64,000 nt of DNA. Source: Alitta virens (lineage: Eukaryota > Annelida > Polychaeta > Phyllodocida > Nereididae). Of the stretch, positions 1 to 13,900 are shown piece by piece. The notes under the pieces are model-generated. The model was not told where the DNA came from. It did no database searches and was given only the letters and a program-made list of their open reading frames with translations. The stretch covers positions 39,469,204 through 39,533,203 of the forward strand of contig OW028582.1 of the NCBI GenBank assembly GCA_932294295.1, given 5' to 3'. A program made the position numbers and the translations under genes. The first letter of the stretch is position 1. Each line of letters opens with the position of its first letter.

Positions 1-1269
1 CTTAAGACATGTAATGTCGCTGATAAGAAGCCACCCCAAGTAGAATAGTAACCAACACACTTCATTGTGGGAGTAAGTCAAAGAAAACATTTGAAAAAGG
101 ACATAATCTATTGTTTGTATTTATAGCTGAGGAACAAGGAACCATTGATATTGAGCTGAAGTTCACTTCTCACATCCATTAATGCCTTTCCCATAACATT
201 AGAGCCAGTCCACTCTTCTGATATATGGAGTCCAACACCAAAATTTGGGTCAGGACTACCTGCACTGATTTGCTTTTCAGTAGGTATTCTTGTACCTTCT
301 TATAGGCATGAAAAAACTTGCAAATTGTAGCGGAAAGTTTTCGTAAAGCTCTGAAAATCCGATTCAAACAATTTGTTTGGGTGCTGTAAATATTTGTGAA
401 GAGTTTGTCATTTGAAGTGTGTCCGGGATTGCCCTCGAAGGTCCTGGGCCTCCACGCGGCGAGGGTGGAAACGCTTGGGGTGCAGTCCTCTATCCCCAGT
501 GGCTAAAACAGGACAGTGCGCATTGCACAAGCTGCTCCAGCTATCCAACGCAGACAATTATTGATTTTTTACATGCTTCTGGTTTCTACTACCAACTATT
601 GATAATCAATCTTAACCTAGAGAGCCTCTACATAGCCCACTCAGGTGCTGATGAGGCGTTAAACAATAACACACACACACACACACGTGTCCGGGTTATA
701 TTACTGCTTATAACTTACTTTAGCTTTGGGAAGTATTAATTTTGGTCACAAAATTAAGACTTTATTCCTGTATTATCTTAGTTTATCACACTCCTATCAG
801 GTTGAACAGTGGAATTGTGTAACGCAGTACTGTTCTAGTCACGGGGGATTCCAGTGTGAGCTGTCAAATGCCTTATCAAATCACTGAATGTGTTTGACAC
901 GCACAAACAATTTTTACTCTGCTACTGATTTAAGTGGCTGAAGGGCTGTTGATATACTGAATCCGATAAGATAACAAAATCAGGATATCCTAGTCTTGTT
1001 ACTGAATTGTATCCTCTAAGCGCCAAAGTGCGGAATTGAGTCAATTGAAAGTCAATTGGTTATCATGTTGTAGCATTGTCATTTGTCCCGTCAAGTTGTT
1101 TGCAAGGTTTTGTCTTCTACATAGTATTTTCTTGATCATTTGTTGATTTGCATTGACTAGTGGATTACAGTGCTCGACGGCAAAAGTTGTGGTCGACACC
1201 GAGTTGTGGACATCAACAGTGACGACGGATCGAAAACATTCTTGACAGAGAGAGGTTTAAGAATATAGC
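1..1269. other. no gene recognised
   Basis: Apart from the (CA)n at 668 I see no exon, repeat family or RNA gene. It could be SLC4 5' intron or intergenic DNA. Confidence 0.5.
668..688. repeat. (CA)n microsatellite
   Basis: ACACACACACACACACACAC, about ten units. Confidence 0.95.
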
Positions 1270-1515
1270 GATATCCAGTCCTTGTCTTTTATAAAATGCA
1301 GGCAAGCAAAAAAGTGCTAGCCTAATTCTCTCCGAGCAGTCTTAGGCGAGCACTTTTTAAAATGACACAACGGTTTTACGCATTGTCGGACGTGCTACCA
1401 CGAGCGCACTAGTTGACTTGTAGGCGAGCAGTTTTTTGCTCGCCTTATCCTGAATTGAGGCGCGTTATGGCGCGGGGGCGCAATTGCTCGCCTTAAACGA
1501 CAAGGACTGGATATC
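1270..1515. mobile_element. MITE-like element, TIR ATATCCAGTCCTTGTC
   Basis: GATATCCAGTCCTTGTC at the left end recurs in reverse complement at the right end (GACAAGGACTGGATATC). The interior is GC-richer than its surroundings and repeats GGCGAGCA/TGCTCGCC. No coding capacity. The target duplication is ambiguous. Confidence 0.65.
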
Positions 1516-1659
1516 TCTCACCCTGTTCATTCACAATGTTTGGATCCGCCCCTGCACGTCAGAATTAAAGGCTAAAACTTCAATGTCTGCCATGGAATTG
1601 TAACTTGCAAACATTATGTCAACCATCTCTCCTTTATCTGATCAATCAACCCTTGTGAA

Positions 1660-1709
1660 GGGCAAGGAATTGTCCTCAAGGAATTGTCCTCAAGGAATTG
1701 TCCTCAAGG
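1660..1709. repeat. 14-bp tandem repeat, about 3.5 copies
   Basis: AAGGAATTGTCCTC repeated three times plus a part copy. Confidence 0.9.
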
Positions 1710-1715
1710 AGTGCA

Positions 1716-3189
1716 TGATTTTCATTCCTCCTTAAAAAATTCATTTCTGGCTTTTCCATTGGCTAATTCCCAGTTGATAGATCTGTTGCTTGTTTTTTCA
1801 TGGGGGAAAACATCTATGTTGATGAAATAACTGATTGTTGAGTGCTTCATATGATTTACTCTGGAATGTCTGAGAATGTTGTGGAATTTCTTGCAATTTT
1901 TCAAATAGGACGTCTTGCATTTTTCCCAATCAATAAGGAATGTCTTGAGGTTGCGGTTCACGTGTTAGCGGATAGAGGTCACTGTTATCAGCCCGTTCTA
2001 AATAAAGCTCATTGATTTTGCTGTGATCACGTGGGATGATCCCTGGGATGCTCATCTTGATGGGGGGAGGCAATTACCCATCTTAAAATGCTTATGTGAA
2101 GGATGTGGATAAGCTATGAAACTGCTGGGCTAGTAGAAACCTTAGTCAGCATATATATAATCAGTTGCTGAAGGCAGACTTAATGATGCCCTGATAAGGA
2201 ACGTATCTATTGAGAAGTTGCCTGCTTGGTGTCATGGCTTTATTTACAAGGTCATTTACAAAGGGGATGTAATTGTGAGACTGCTGTAATTTAAGGGGGG
2301 GTTCTTCATTTAGTTGATACCTAAAGTTGCATCCTGATCTGCCAATCTGAAGCCTGGCATGTGACTCGTCTGTCTGCAGTCATCAGTGTTGCGAATGCAC
2401 TTTAGATTTTTACTAACATGGGATGTCGTACTGTGTTCTATACAGTACCACACACGCATGATAACAGTACATGCACTCCTGCAGGCCATCCTTTTCCCAG
2501 ACTAAATAGATGTTTTTCTGGCCGTTTTTTTTCTCCAAGAGCTTGTTGTAAGAGTTACTTGATTTTCCACCTATATTTTGCTTAAACGATGTAAACCAAT
2601 GAAAGATAAAAACGCGTTAAACAATGATATTAGTTTTGACATGTTACACAGCCTCAGTTGCTAGGTTTCCATTATTGCCATGGTAACCTTGGAGGAAGTA
2701 GCGAGCTCACTTCCTGTTGAGAGATTTATGGGACGTGCCATTGTTGCGATAAAGCAGCGACCTCTAGTGCCAGTCGAATGCATAAACGGCGTTGCAGCAG
2801 GAAATGAATTATACAGAGAAAGAGAGAAATAAAGGCTGATGTTGATGATATAGAGAGAAATATATGGACTGTAATTTAATCAATTTCCTCTTTTAGTGAG
2901 TGGTTAAATCTATAACAAAAACTGAATATTTACAAGGGAATATTGTTATATTGTTAAAAAAAAATAAGTTATTTACTCGAACCCTTGTGGAACATAAGTC
3001 AAAAGTCGGTTCTAGCCTGTTGCTTGTTTATAGCAGACGCGGTGGTCCTTCTGTTTAGTCTTCCTTGTATTTGCTACAAACTCAGCTTACACCTAGAACA
3101 AAAAGCCTCAGAAATAACATGGACCACAAAGCCAACATCATGGACTTACCCTGAAAAATGAGCACAGAAGCTGCATAAGATGCAAATAG
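1716..3189. other. no gene recognised
   Basis: Non-coding in all frames beyond short chance frames. A slightly GC-richer patch near 2,650-2,800 contains the X-box-like site. Confidence 0.5.
2674..2688. promoter_or_regulatory. RFX X-box-like site
   Basis: ATTGCCATGGTAACC is close to the palindromic X-box GTTGCCATGGCAAC. Lies upstream of the first recognised SLC4 exon; promoter position unknown. Confidence 0.25.
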
Positions 3190-3420
3190 CCATTGGCAGA
3201 GGAGTCTACTGGAGAGCAGAGGTCTGGGAATACTGATATGTCAATGTCTCAATGTCACTGGTCTGCAGCTCAGTCAGCTTATATATGACTACTAGCAAAT
3301 GTAATGATGAGATGATAAGGCTGCTAGGAGCCCACAAAATGTTATGCATTTACTCCATGGGTGGGGTCTTTTACTTGCCTTAGCATAGACATAGAGCGCA
3401 AGACACCTCCAATTTAACGT
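3190..3420 (-). repeat. dispersed repeat (CATCTCATCATTAC family)
   Basis: In reverse complement it reads AAAAGACCCCACCCATGG, then CCTTATCATCTCATCATTAC, and GTCATATATAAGCTGACTG, matching copies at 45,893, 47,400 (-), 49,430 and, shorter, 30,110. Confidence 0.8.
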
Positions 3421-3783
3421 CTCATGCGAATGACATCCAGCTGGGATGTAGCTCATGAAGAGTGCCAGAGCTTGCCAATAAGGAATTTGTGGAAGCCTCA
3501 ACCAACCAGTTGATTCATATGAACAGAAAGGAACAGGAAAGAGGGGAGAAGGTGCTGAGATCTCGAGGTCCTTGCGTGAAATATGGATGGGCTTACCCAA
3601 TCGTTTGTTTATGCTCCTCTGAGAAATCAATAAAATGTCAAATTGGTTGCCATGGCAAAGGGTTAACTTCTAACGCACCAACTTAGACTGGTCTGACGGA
3701 TGAATGAATGAAATTGCATCAGTTATTGGCCTCAGACCCCACCATATCAAACCCTCCCTAATACCCTCACCTATCTATTAATG

Positions 3784-4184
3784 TTGGTCTTGCTGACATG
3801 CAGTTGATCTTGCTGACATGCCGTTGATCTTGCTGACATGCAGTTGGGTTTGCTGACATGCCGTTCATCTTGCTGACATGCAGTTGGGTTTGCTGACATA
3901 CTGTTGGTCATGCTGACATGCCGTTGATCTTGCTGACATGCAGTTGGGTTTGCTGACATACCGTTGGTCTTGCTGCCATGCCATTGATCTTGCTGACATG
4001 CAGTAGGGTTTGCTGACATGCCGTTCATCTTGCTGACATGCAGTTGGGTTTGCTGACATACCGTTGGTCTTGCTGCCATGCCGTTGATCTTGCTGACATG
4101 CAGTAGGGTTTGCTGACATGCCGTTGATCTTGCTGACATGCAGTTGGGTTTGTTGACATGCCTTTGGTCTTGCTCAATGCCGTT
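3784..4184. repeat. 20-bp minisatellite
   Basis: About 20 units of TTGCTGACATGC(A/C)GTTG(G/A)(T/T)(C/T), alternating in 40-bp pairs. Because 20 is not a multiple of 3, a stop-free unit gives long open frames in several minus-strand frames; these are repeat artefacts, not genes. Confidence 0.95.
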
Positions 4185-4834
4185 GCGCCCCAAGTCATCC
4201 TGATGCCAGTCTTTCCTGATGTATGGTTGTGAAGCAATTCGGTTATTTATGATGACCTGTGTTGCTTGATATCATCCGTCTTGCAAATATCCAGATTGTA
4301 TCTTCACCACTGTCTGATTGGTGTCTCGTCGTTCTGATGCTATTTTCATGTAATCTTGCAATTTTATCTCTTGCATATTATTATTTTTTATTGCAAGTTC
4401 ACCTGACATCTCTTTTCTGTGTGATAAACTCCCAGTAGTTCCAAACATGATTCACTTGTATGCCTGGAAATGAGGAATAAGGATTGCTTATGATAAACTG
4501 TTTGCATCTGAAGTTGGTTTACCTATTGTAGATGGTTCTATATAATAACCAGTATAGTTCACAATTTACATTTAACGAGTACACTTTACTGTTTTCAAAG
4601 TTTAAACAAATTGTGAATCCATAAACTAAACTGCATTATTAGCTCAGCTGATTTGAGATATTAGTGACCTACCTCAGTTTGAGGGGTGCTTTAATTAGCC
4701 CTGAATTTTAAGAATGCTATATTTTAAGTAACTTTATGATCAATGTATTGTTTGAATGTTGCGGTTGATATGACTTGAATTTATCTGTTAAATTTATTAG
4801 AACAATTGAGCGACATTTGACATTCCATTTGCAG

Positions 4835-4978
4835 GTCATCACTCGGAACCATGGCAACAGCATGCGATGTACGTGGGACTTCACTTCCCCAGAAGTCGCG
4901 GCCACAGGAGGCGCCACCGTCACAGGCATCACCGTAAAAACAAGGATGACACTCAGGGCCAGGACAGTTCCAAGTCTC
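4835..4978 (+). CDS. SLC4A: SLC4 exon: His/Arg-rich N-terminal segment
   Basis: Acceptor TTTGCAG precedes and GTAAGT follows. The reading frame gives a short stretch, then [20 protein letters not shown] and [12 protein letters not shown], the counterpart of the YIGVHVP plus HRRHRHRGHK block near the start of vertebrate NBC/NDCBE proteins. Phase 1 in, phase 1 out. The upstream acidic exon expected in this family was not found in 1-4,834. Confidence 0.85.
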
Positions 4979-7900
4979 GTAAGTTGTTGCTGAGGGGTTC
5001 TGCGTATGGCGCTCTATATTGCAGAATTATGTTTAGTGTAATAAATATGCATTTTAATTAAGGTCTATGTAGGTCTGTTCTATATCTATCAGGAATTGAA
5101 AGGTTAATTTACTGGGCAGAATAGGAAAAGATCACAGAAATATACACGAGTTAAATTATAAATAATCTTTTGTTCTACAGTTATACATAATTATATTGAA
5201 AAATCACTCAGATAAGAAATGTACATGGCAATGTGTAGTTCTTCTTGTGTCTACAAATGCATCACACATGTTATATGATTATGACAGCTTTTTCGACACA
5301 TTAAACATCATGAATGCGATGTATGCAAAACTCCAATGTTGTGGCAGTCAGTTCACCTCCTCCCCGATTTAATTAGTGATATCCCGAGCTATAGTTTTAG
5401 TCAGTTATAAGGACAAGCAAGTTGCAGGCAGCAGCACCCAACATTCCATGAACACTTCTCAACTTATGACCCAAATACGCCCTTCTTGATTTTCATCTTT
5501 GATTATTGACTTAGTTTTCATTAAACGTTTCTAAATTTTTGCAGGAACTCAAATTAAACTTTCTAAATTAATTTTGTCCTTTCTTTTTTAAAGCATCCTC
5601 AGGTGAGCTTAGTTCAAGTAAAATTTGTAATTGCTTAAATTTCGTTTTTGACGATTCAACGCTCGAGTAGAAATTCATTGGACTGTTGAGTGGAATAATA
5701 TTTTTTTGTTTTATTTAACAGATTTACACATTACATAGAATTGCATTGTGGCATATTAATTATACACCAATTTCCTTAATAAGTCATGTCTTTGGAACTC
5801 TAAAACATTGAAATGAAAGTTTTACTAAAGATTGTGTGGTAAACGTCAGTACTAGACTTTTATCCACTTCGCTAAAAGCCAAAAGATGGCATGATCCCCG
5901 AATTCTCATACATGCTATTCATCAGTTATTTATTAGTTATTAGCTATTCACTGGCAGTGTCCTCTTCAACAAATTGTTTTCGTAAATCTCGGGCGATTGC
6001 ACCAATCTGTTTAGTGTGCTCTGTGATATTCCTCTTGCGATTTTTAGCACATTTTAAAGTAGCTTAGTTTTTTGTGAACACACCTGAGATTATTCATGAT
6101 TTTCATGAAACATCTTTAATTTAGGGGATACTTTACTTGTTCTTTACTACATTAAACCTCAGTACACACAAAGCACTTGAACAATTGAGCTTTATCTTAA
6201 TATGAAGAAATAAAACTGCATTTTCTAGCTCATGCATGTTCAAGAATAGTCTCTTAATCAGCTAGGATTGTAGCTTTTTACTTAGATAATATATAGATGT
6301 TAAATTCAGCTCGGAATGGGTTAATTTTCTCTCAGTTAAGCCAGTTGCGGAGGAGGGAGGCCATGGAGAGAATGGTATGTATGGTGCTGCCCTCTTCTGA
6401 TTATTCACCCAACTGCTCTTTTCATTCCCAACAAAGAACTTTTCAAATCCTCATTTGTATACTGTTATCTGTCAATGAGATTTGATTGAAATCTCATTGA
6501 AATAATAGAATGATTAGTACTTTCAACTTATATATTACGATTTGGTGATTTCCAATTTTGAAAAGAGCAGTTGCTTTCACAAAATTTGTTTGATTGCCAA
6601 TTCTTCCAAAGTTTTTCCAAATTCACTGGTTAGCTTGGCGTTGTTCATAATTGATCGTTGGACCTTTAGAATTTCTGCCAGTTCAACAAGATCAGTTTCT
6701 CCCGACTGCTTTTGTGTCTAGCACTAGGATTAGTTGTTTGTATTTCCTCTTGAACTGACTTCGTGTCTCTCCGCCATTTCCCTCTGCATGTTGTGTGCTT
6801 CTTTGCAGTGTGCTTTTTTTCCAAGGAATGGGTTTTTAAAATTCAATTGATTAATTAAATACATCAATCGTTATCCAATTAAAAAAATGGTATTTGGAAA
6901 ATAGAACCATCATGATGTAAATAGTAGATCAATTAAACAGCAGGAGATGTTAATAATTTATAGTTGACCCTCGTTATAATTTGCTGTTGAATTTGTCAGT
7001 TATTTAAATAGCGTTCGTCCCCATCCAAATTTGGAGTATTGCAATTAAAGGAAAATTGTGTTATGTTGTAAATAATGAATCATTTAAATTCGAGCAGATT
7101 AATTTGAGACTTACTTTCTTATAAACTTAATTATCATATAAATGTCATTCTGAAAAATTTGCTAGTAATCACTTTTTCCAAAGTGTTTTGAGGAAATGAT
7201 AACTCTTTAAGGGATAACTCCACAATAGAAGAATAAATGAATTAAAATGAATTGCGAGAAGTAATGTTTGTAATTGTAATTCATTGCACCAACATTATAT
7301 AAACATTATGTAAACATTACAAATGAACCAGTAATGGCCAGTGGAGCCCCCTATAGGCAGCTGTCACCTCTCAAGACATGTTCGATGCCCATGAGAGAAA
7401 GGTCTTTGACAGTTGCTATCCTTGACTCCTGTACTCCTTGTGTGAAATGTAATTTCTTTAATCCTTTAATTAGTGGCCATTTACCTTTGAAGAGTAATGC
7501 ACACACAAGATGCATGTAACATACTTGAAGTATGTATAACAAGTAGCAATTTCTTGTAATTCTGTTTTTCTTATACGATACATTATCTTCTTTTGATGTG
7601 CTTTCTCAACTTTCGATTTCCAATTCATTACGTAATCCTTTTTGACTTTTCTTGACAGCTGAGTGAGTAATTATTTTGCAAATCATTTTATAGTCAAGAC
7701 AAACTTAACCCTAACTCAACAACCAATCAGAATACAGAATATATCCCAGCTCATTTAACATCGCATAACAGCCAATCAGAGATAGTCATAGGTTACTCAT
7801 TAACATATTATCTAACAAGCTCCGTAATTGGTTCGGGGTCGTTTAACCAAGCATAAATATAGTTTATAATAATATGTAAAGTAACAAAAATAATCTAACA

Positions 7901-10900
7901 GTGATGATATAGACTTAAGGGAGACTTTGAGGTCCAATTCTGCGACATTTTAGACATTGTGAGACTGGGACTTATCACAATGAAGGGTGCACCACAAATT
8001 GGAAATGAAACAAACGTAAAACATCCAAGATTAGGTACGATCAACGAGGAACAGACATATGATCCGTGTGGGTAAAATTTTGCAAATTAGTTTTCTGAAA
8101 GTTTTTATTTTATCTAAAATCTTAATCATGATTTAAAGATATTATGATTGAAATTTGATGTGTCATTTTTACCTCAACTATTTCGTCATTGAAAAAAAAA
8201 ATTAAACAATTAAAATTGCTCATGTTGAGTGGCATAACATGACATAACTATATTCGAGTTGGTGAAACGTAAAGATATCACCACTCCAGAGCAAAAATGG
8301 CTTATCACTAATTAACTCCCATTAAGGCCAAAATTGAATTAGGGTGAAGATATCATGGTTGAAATTGTTGTAAAACTTTTAATATTCATCCAAAATTTTA
8401 GTCATTATAGATATTATGGTTTAAAATTAGATGTCTAAGTATTAACATAGCATAGTAATGCATAATGCAATTGAAAAAGATAATTTTGATTGCAAACTAT
8501 TGGAATCTGCCTAGATTTGGTACTATTAATAACCTGAGTGTGTGTTAATGTCAATTAACCACCAAATTATGTGGTGTATATCGCTAGTAGACCAGGGATG
8601 CATGATCGTGATGACATGGTGGCCGACTTCAACCTTCTAGTTTTGATGAACTGTCAAAACACTTTGGGAGTCAACAAAATGTGTTTGTCTTTGTATAGCA
8701 CCTGCAAAATACCTTGAACCATTTTCGTGCCTTTGCGATAAGTTCACATTATATGATATTCGGGAGATAACTACATTTGCTTTGAAGGCCATTGCTTTTT
8801 GCATTGTACTCATGTCGTTTTTCAACATCCTAATAAATTTTCACAAGTTTCACAATTGTCCGTGGCCAATTGAATGCATGGTATTTGCATGATACGCTTT
8901 TTTCAATGCTTTTGTAGCGAGTAGTGGGGCTTGTATTATTTCTACGTTCGTGTTTACATTGACATAATAGCTCCTAATTGATAGACTAACTTTAGTATCA
9001 TAACACTAATGGAGTTAAATCCAGTAAAACATGCAGGTTTGGGATATAAATCTGTTTTATTTTTGTTTATATTAATGGTAGTTATATTTATAAAGGAAAT
9101 ATTATCTCGCTAGAGTTGTTGGTATTTTTTTACTGCCATTATATTTTTAATGTATTTATTTTTTTAACACTGATAATTGCAGTGATTTTTTTGTTTAGTT
9201 TCTTAGACTAGTTCTTTAGTCGTTATACAGTGATGTGTAGGTCATTGCTGTTGTAATTGGACGAAATTTCATGAGACTACTGGAATATGTCAAAGATAAT
9301 ACAGTACAATAAATTTGTTTTTATTGTTGAATGTTCAGTTATTTATTAAATTATCTTTAAAGTCCATCTCTTGTGAGAATATTAAAACCTTTTTTAATAA
9401 TAAGGGTGCGATGATCGGTTTTGAGTCCTGAAACGACAGGGTGGTCACTACGATTCAAAACGTTCACTCCCATTTTGTGGATGTTTTACAGTGAGCTGCA
9501 TTTTGCATTTTGAGTAACAACAAAGAGAGGAATTTATCACTCTACAATGAAATCAATCTTAGTTATTAAGTATTTTGGAGTGAAAAAATTAATAAAAAAA
9601 AAAAAATTGATGTTAAATTTTGATGGAAGTCCTAGAGGTCTCCATTACCAAAAGGCAGCCACTTGCGTCATTTGTGGTAATTCAGTTTCATTATTTAATT
9701 GATGTTATTTCTCTGGTGTAAATCTGTCATGTAGTGATAGCTGTGGGTGACTTTAATGACAGGATCAGCTGTTAAAGCTTTGATGTTTACTGGCGATTTC
9801 AATGTCAGTTGGAAGTAGTTCTCATTGGATTATATATTCAATTATTGATTGTTTGTTTTCACTTAGCCACCCCTCCGTCACAAAGAGTCCAGTTCATCCT
9901 AGGGGGCGCTGATGATGATGACGAAGCCCACCAAAGTCATGACCTCTTTTGCGAGATGGAAGAACTCCGCCCGGGGGGTGAAGACGGGGAGTTGGAATGG
10001 AAGGAAACTGCCAGGTAAAGTAATCGTAACCATCGATGAAAATATGCTCAGCCTAAAACAAAAAGCATTGTAGTATTATATTTTTTGGCTTTCTCTTTTT
10101 TGTCTGTGTATAATGATAGTAGACTGTAAGCCATACTATCTGTCCAGACAGGACATTGTTCTGATATTCACCTGAACCATATGTCCCAAAATATAAAAGA
10201 AAGGTTGCAAAAGTGACATAATAAGATGGATGACCAATTCATACACCAATCAATGTGTCATACCAAATTGCTATGCTTTTGAAATTAATTCTTTGTTTTA
10301 TTTTCATCTCTGAAATTCTGTTTCTTGTACATTGTATACAAAGTCAAATATCTTTTAATCTGAACCTCCGAAAGAAATTAATTTTTGTTACATATGCTAA
10401 TTATCAGTCCGTCTCTATATCAAGAATAAAAGAGAACAATAGTTTGTCATATTAGTTTTGATAATTCTAATGTAATTTTCTGGGTGGTCCTGCATGAGTG
10501 GGAACAGAACGATGCCTTGCAGGGTCTCCATTCATATAATGCGAACTGTAAAACAATTCAATTGTAATATTCGTGTCCACGTTTATGGTGAATAACTAAT
10601 AAAACTTGAACGACCTAGTGTGACGATGTGACATCCATTCATCTGCTATACATTGCAGTTAGTCTGACATATTTTTCAAAATTTTTATGCTGCTATAATT
10701 ATTCTAAAATGTTTCTCGCTTATCTAAGATGGATTAAGTTTGAGGAGGACGTTGAGGAAGGAGGAGAGAGGTGGTCAAAACCGTTTGTGGCGACGTTGGC
10801 ACTTCACTCGCTGTTTGAACTCAGAAAGGGAATTATGACGGGAACGGTGGTGCTGGACATGGACGCCAACAGCCTCCCTCAGATCACTGGTGAGTACGAG

Positions 10901-13900
10901 ACATGGAAGAAAGGTTTATTGGTATTTATCGATACTCAGTAATTCTCAGTAAAGCGGCTTAAAAAATGGCCCAGAAGACTATAACTATGTCCCACCAAGC
11001 AGGTGAATGCAATTTTGATGAGGGCTTGCAATGAATTCTAAGGCAATGACAGAATATCTGAGGTGTCAAATGGTAACTAATCAGCAGTGATGCAATTTTG
11101 AGAGAGTAAATTTTACTGGTTCATTTACGCATTTAGCCGGCAATTTGATTTAGTCCCAGGGCTAATTTTATGGAAGTTTTTTAATTCACTATCTGAATGA
11201 TAACTGTTCTTGGAATATCATGTATGTAAGTATGTAACATCAATTGGGCTGCTACTTAGCTTTTCTTCACCACTACTGTTATTTGACTATCATCCTTGTT
11301 TTAGTCATTTTTTAGATTCTAAATGACCATTTTGAAACTCTTTGAAATTTGGCTTGTTTTTTTTTACCAATTCCTAATTTGTGACATACTTTTTCAGACC
11401 TGGTGTTAGAAAGCATGGTCGCCCACAAGCACCTTGAACAAGAAAATTGCGAAAGAGTTCGAGAGGTTCTCTTGAGTCGTCACAGACATCAACACGATAA
11501 ACAGCAGAGCAAAGGTTTACCCATCATCAGGTCCCTGGCCGACATCGGTCGCAAGACCTCTGAGAGGAAATTGGAGGGAAAAGGTGAGAAGATGAACAGT
11601 CGTTACCTGAAATTATAGTTAAACTGATGGATCATTAAGATATGGGACTCAAAACACTACCAGAGAAATTATATTAAATTATAATTATTGATATTAAATC
11701 CTATGCCAGATTATTGTTCTAAAATTCATTCAGCTCTGTTTATGTATTTCCAACCCTGTAGTGTTAGGACGAGGAACGCTCTATTCAAGTAAATGCTGAC
11801 ATTTTTATTGCGATATACTATCAATGCATTCGATTTTGCTGTTGTAAGTTCATTGAGAATGCATTGTCACCTCTTGTGGGTAAAATAAACATTTACTTTT
11901 AGGTAATTGAAATTGTTGTAGGGAAACTGTTTTAAGAACCAAAGGAGACTCAATTGTACTGTAATATTTATACGTTTCGGCTCGATTTGATTTTACTGGG
12001 AGGTGAGACAAAAAGGTTAAGATTAATTGACAGATTTGACTAATTAGGGGTAAGAGGTTTAATTAGTTCCTGTACCTTCCACTGTAGAGGGTGGCACCGG
12101 CAGTACAACTATGGACCCCAAACCAGGTAACCATAGAAACCTGCATGATTATCACATAGTTGTCATGACGACCACAACCTCTTGGAATGTTATTGTTCTT
12201 GGATGCTTGTTCTTTTTCCGTGTTACGTTTCTTCCCAGTTGGGTTTACCTTACCTTCAAATTTACGCTTATAACACAATTGACATTTTACAGTGTTTTAC
12301 GAGTTTTGACCAATTTTGCCGTTGACATAGACTATTCTTTGAGAATATTATAATAATAATTGTGTTGCCATCTTTTTGGAGTTTTGTTGCTGGTTAACTA
12401 TTCTCTGTCTGTTGATACACTTTTTTCACTGATATTTTTTTATGTGCTGTAGATGGTCTGAAGTAGATTTTATAAGTCAGTAAGATCGCTTTTAATCAGC
12501 CAATGTTTGTCGGCGATTTTAACGTCTGTGCTTGGCATGTAGAGCTTCACGTGCGACTGTAGATTTTTCTGATTAAGAAATGTCAGATTTGAAAATGATC
12601 TCGTATCTGTATGTACGTCTGATTGAGTTACCATGAGTGATTGGGAAATAACATTTGCTAAATTATAGGCTCTGTCACTCTTTATCTATTATGTGTCTTT
12701 GTGTCCAAGTATGTGGTTTCTAGTTTTGTGAAAATGAAGTCCCCTGTGACTAAATCTTTGTGGAGAGGCAAGTGTGACTGGATAGTCTGGCGTTTTTTGT
12801 TTTGTGAGAATATTTTCATGAAATATAACACATTTCAAAGTCACTTTGTGACATCAATTCTAGACCAATGTTTCGAAGTTTCACCAACCACTGAAAAAAA
12901 AAGAGAGATAAACATGGCTTTTCTCAGCTGTAGTGCACAGAATTTGCAACCAAGTTGTTCTCAGTATTAATTTGTGCACCATCTTTTAACAATAATTGAG
13001 TAGCAGGACCCTACCTGCTGTGGGAGATTAACATGTAATGAAGATATTTCTTACATATTTTACGCGATTGTTGTTTTCTTTCTTGGGTAACCAAAGCCAC
13101 GCAAGCATCTGGTTTATGTAATAGTTATATCCCAAATAGAAGGGACTTATAACCTGCGTTTGTGTGGAAGGGCAAGTAAATCGCAGTAGATGGGAGTACA
13201 ATAATAAGGAAGTTCCAAAAATACCAAAATGAAAACAAGTACTAATCAAGAAACTTGCGGAAGATTGGTCGCAGAACTGCAGTCTGTGAGAATCTGATTT
13301 CAATAGTAGTCAGTGAAAAAATGTTTAATTTAAACTTATCTCATAAATCTTTTATTTTGCTATCCAGTGACAGATGCAGGTGGGCACCTCACACCTGGAA
13401 AACAACTCTCTCAACCGAGTTTGTCAAAGAAAAACTCGAGCAAGGGAGAAATGTCGGACCACAGTCGAAATGAGAGTGGGGCGGAATTATCGGAAACACC
13501 ATCAACGCACAAGGTTAGTACCACTTAGTAGGAGTGAAGAGTTCACATTTAAATGCTCAGTTTTCAGAGGAAAGCAATGAACGCTGTCCACTGTATCAGC
13601 ATTGCATTGTGTCAATTGTATTGTACCATAGTGCCCACTTACAAATGTCAATGATTGTATTAAGATGAGGGTAGAATTATATTTCTGTTGCTATTTTGAT
13701 GGTGAATCGCAGTTGATATGTCATTGTGGTGTGTGAAGATATGGGTGGACTCCTCCTCTCTCACCTTATTAATCAACCCTCGATAGCAGCAAGAACTTGC
13801 CTTGGAGGGCTGCACTTCCCATATCTATCTATTTATCTATCTATCTTAGATAGATTGCAATTAATATCTCTTTAATTTCATTGTATAATAAGGTTTGAAC

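Noticed and set aside
3771..4237. Long minus-strand open frames rich in MSANPTACQQD
   Set aside because: They arise from the 20-bp minisatellite, which is open in several frames at once; no start, splice or homology support.
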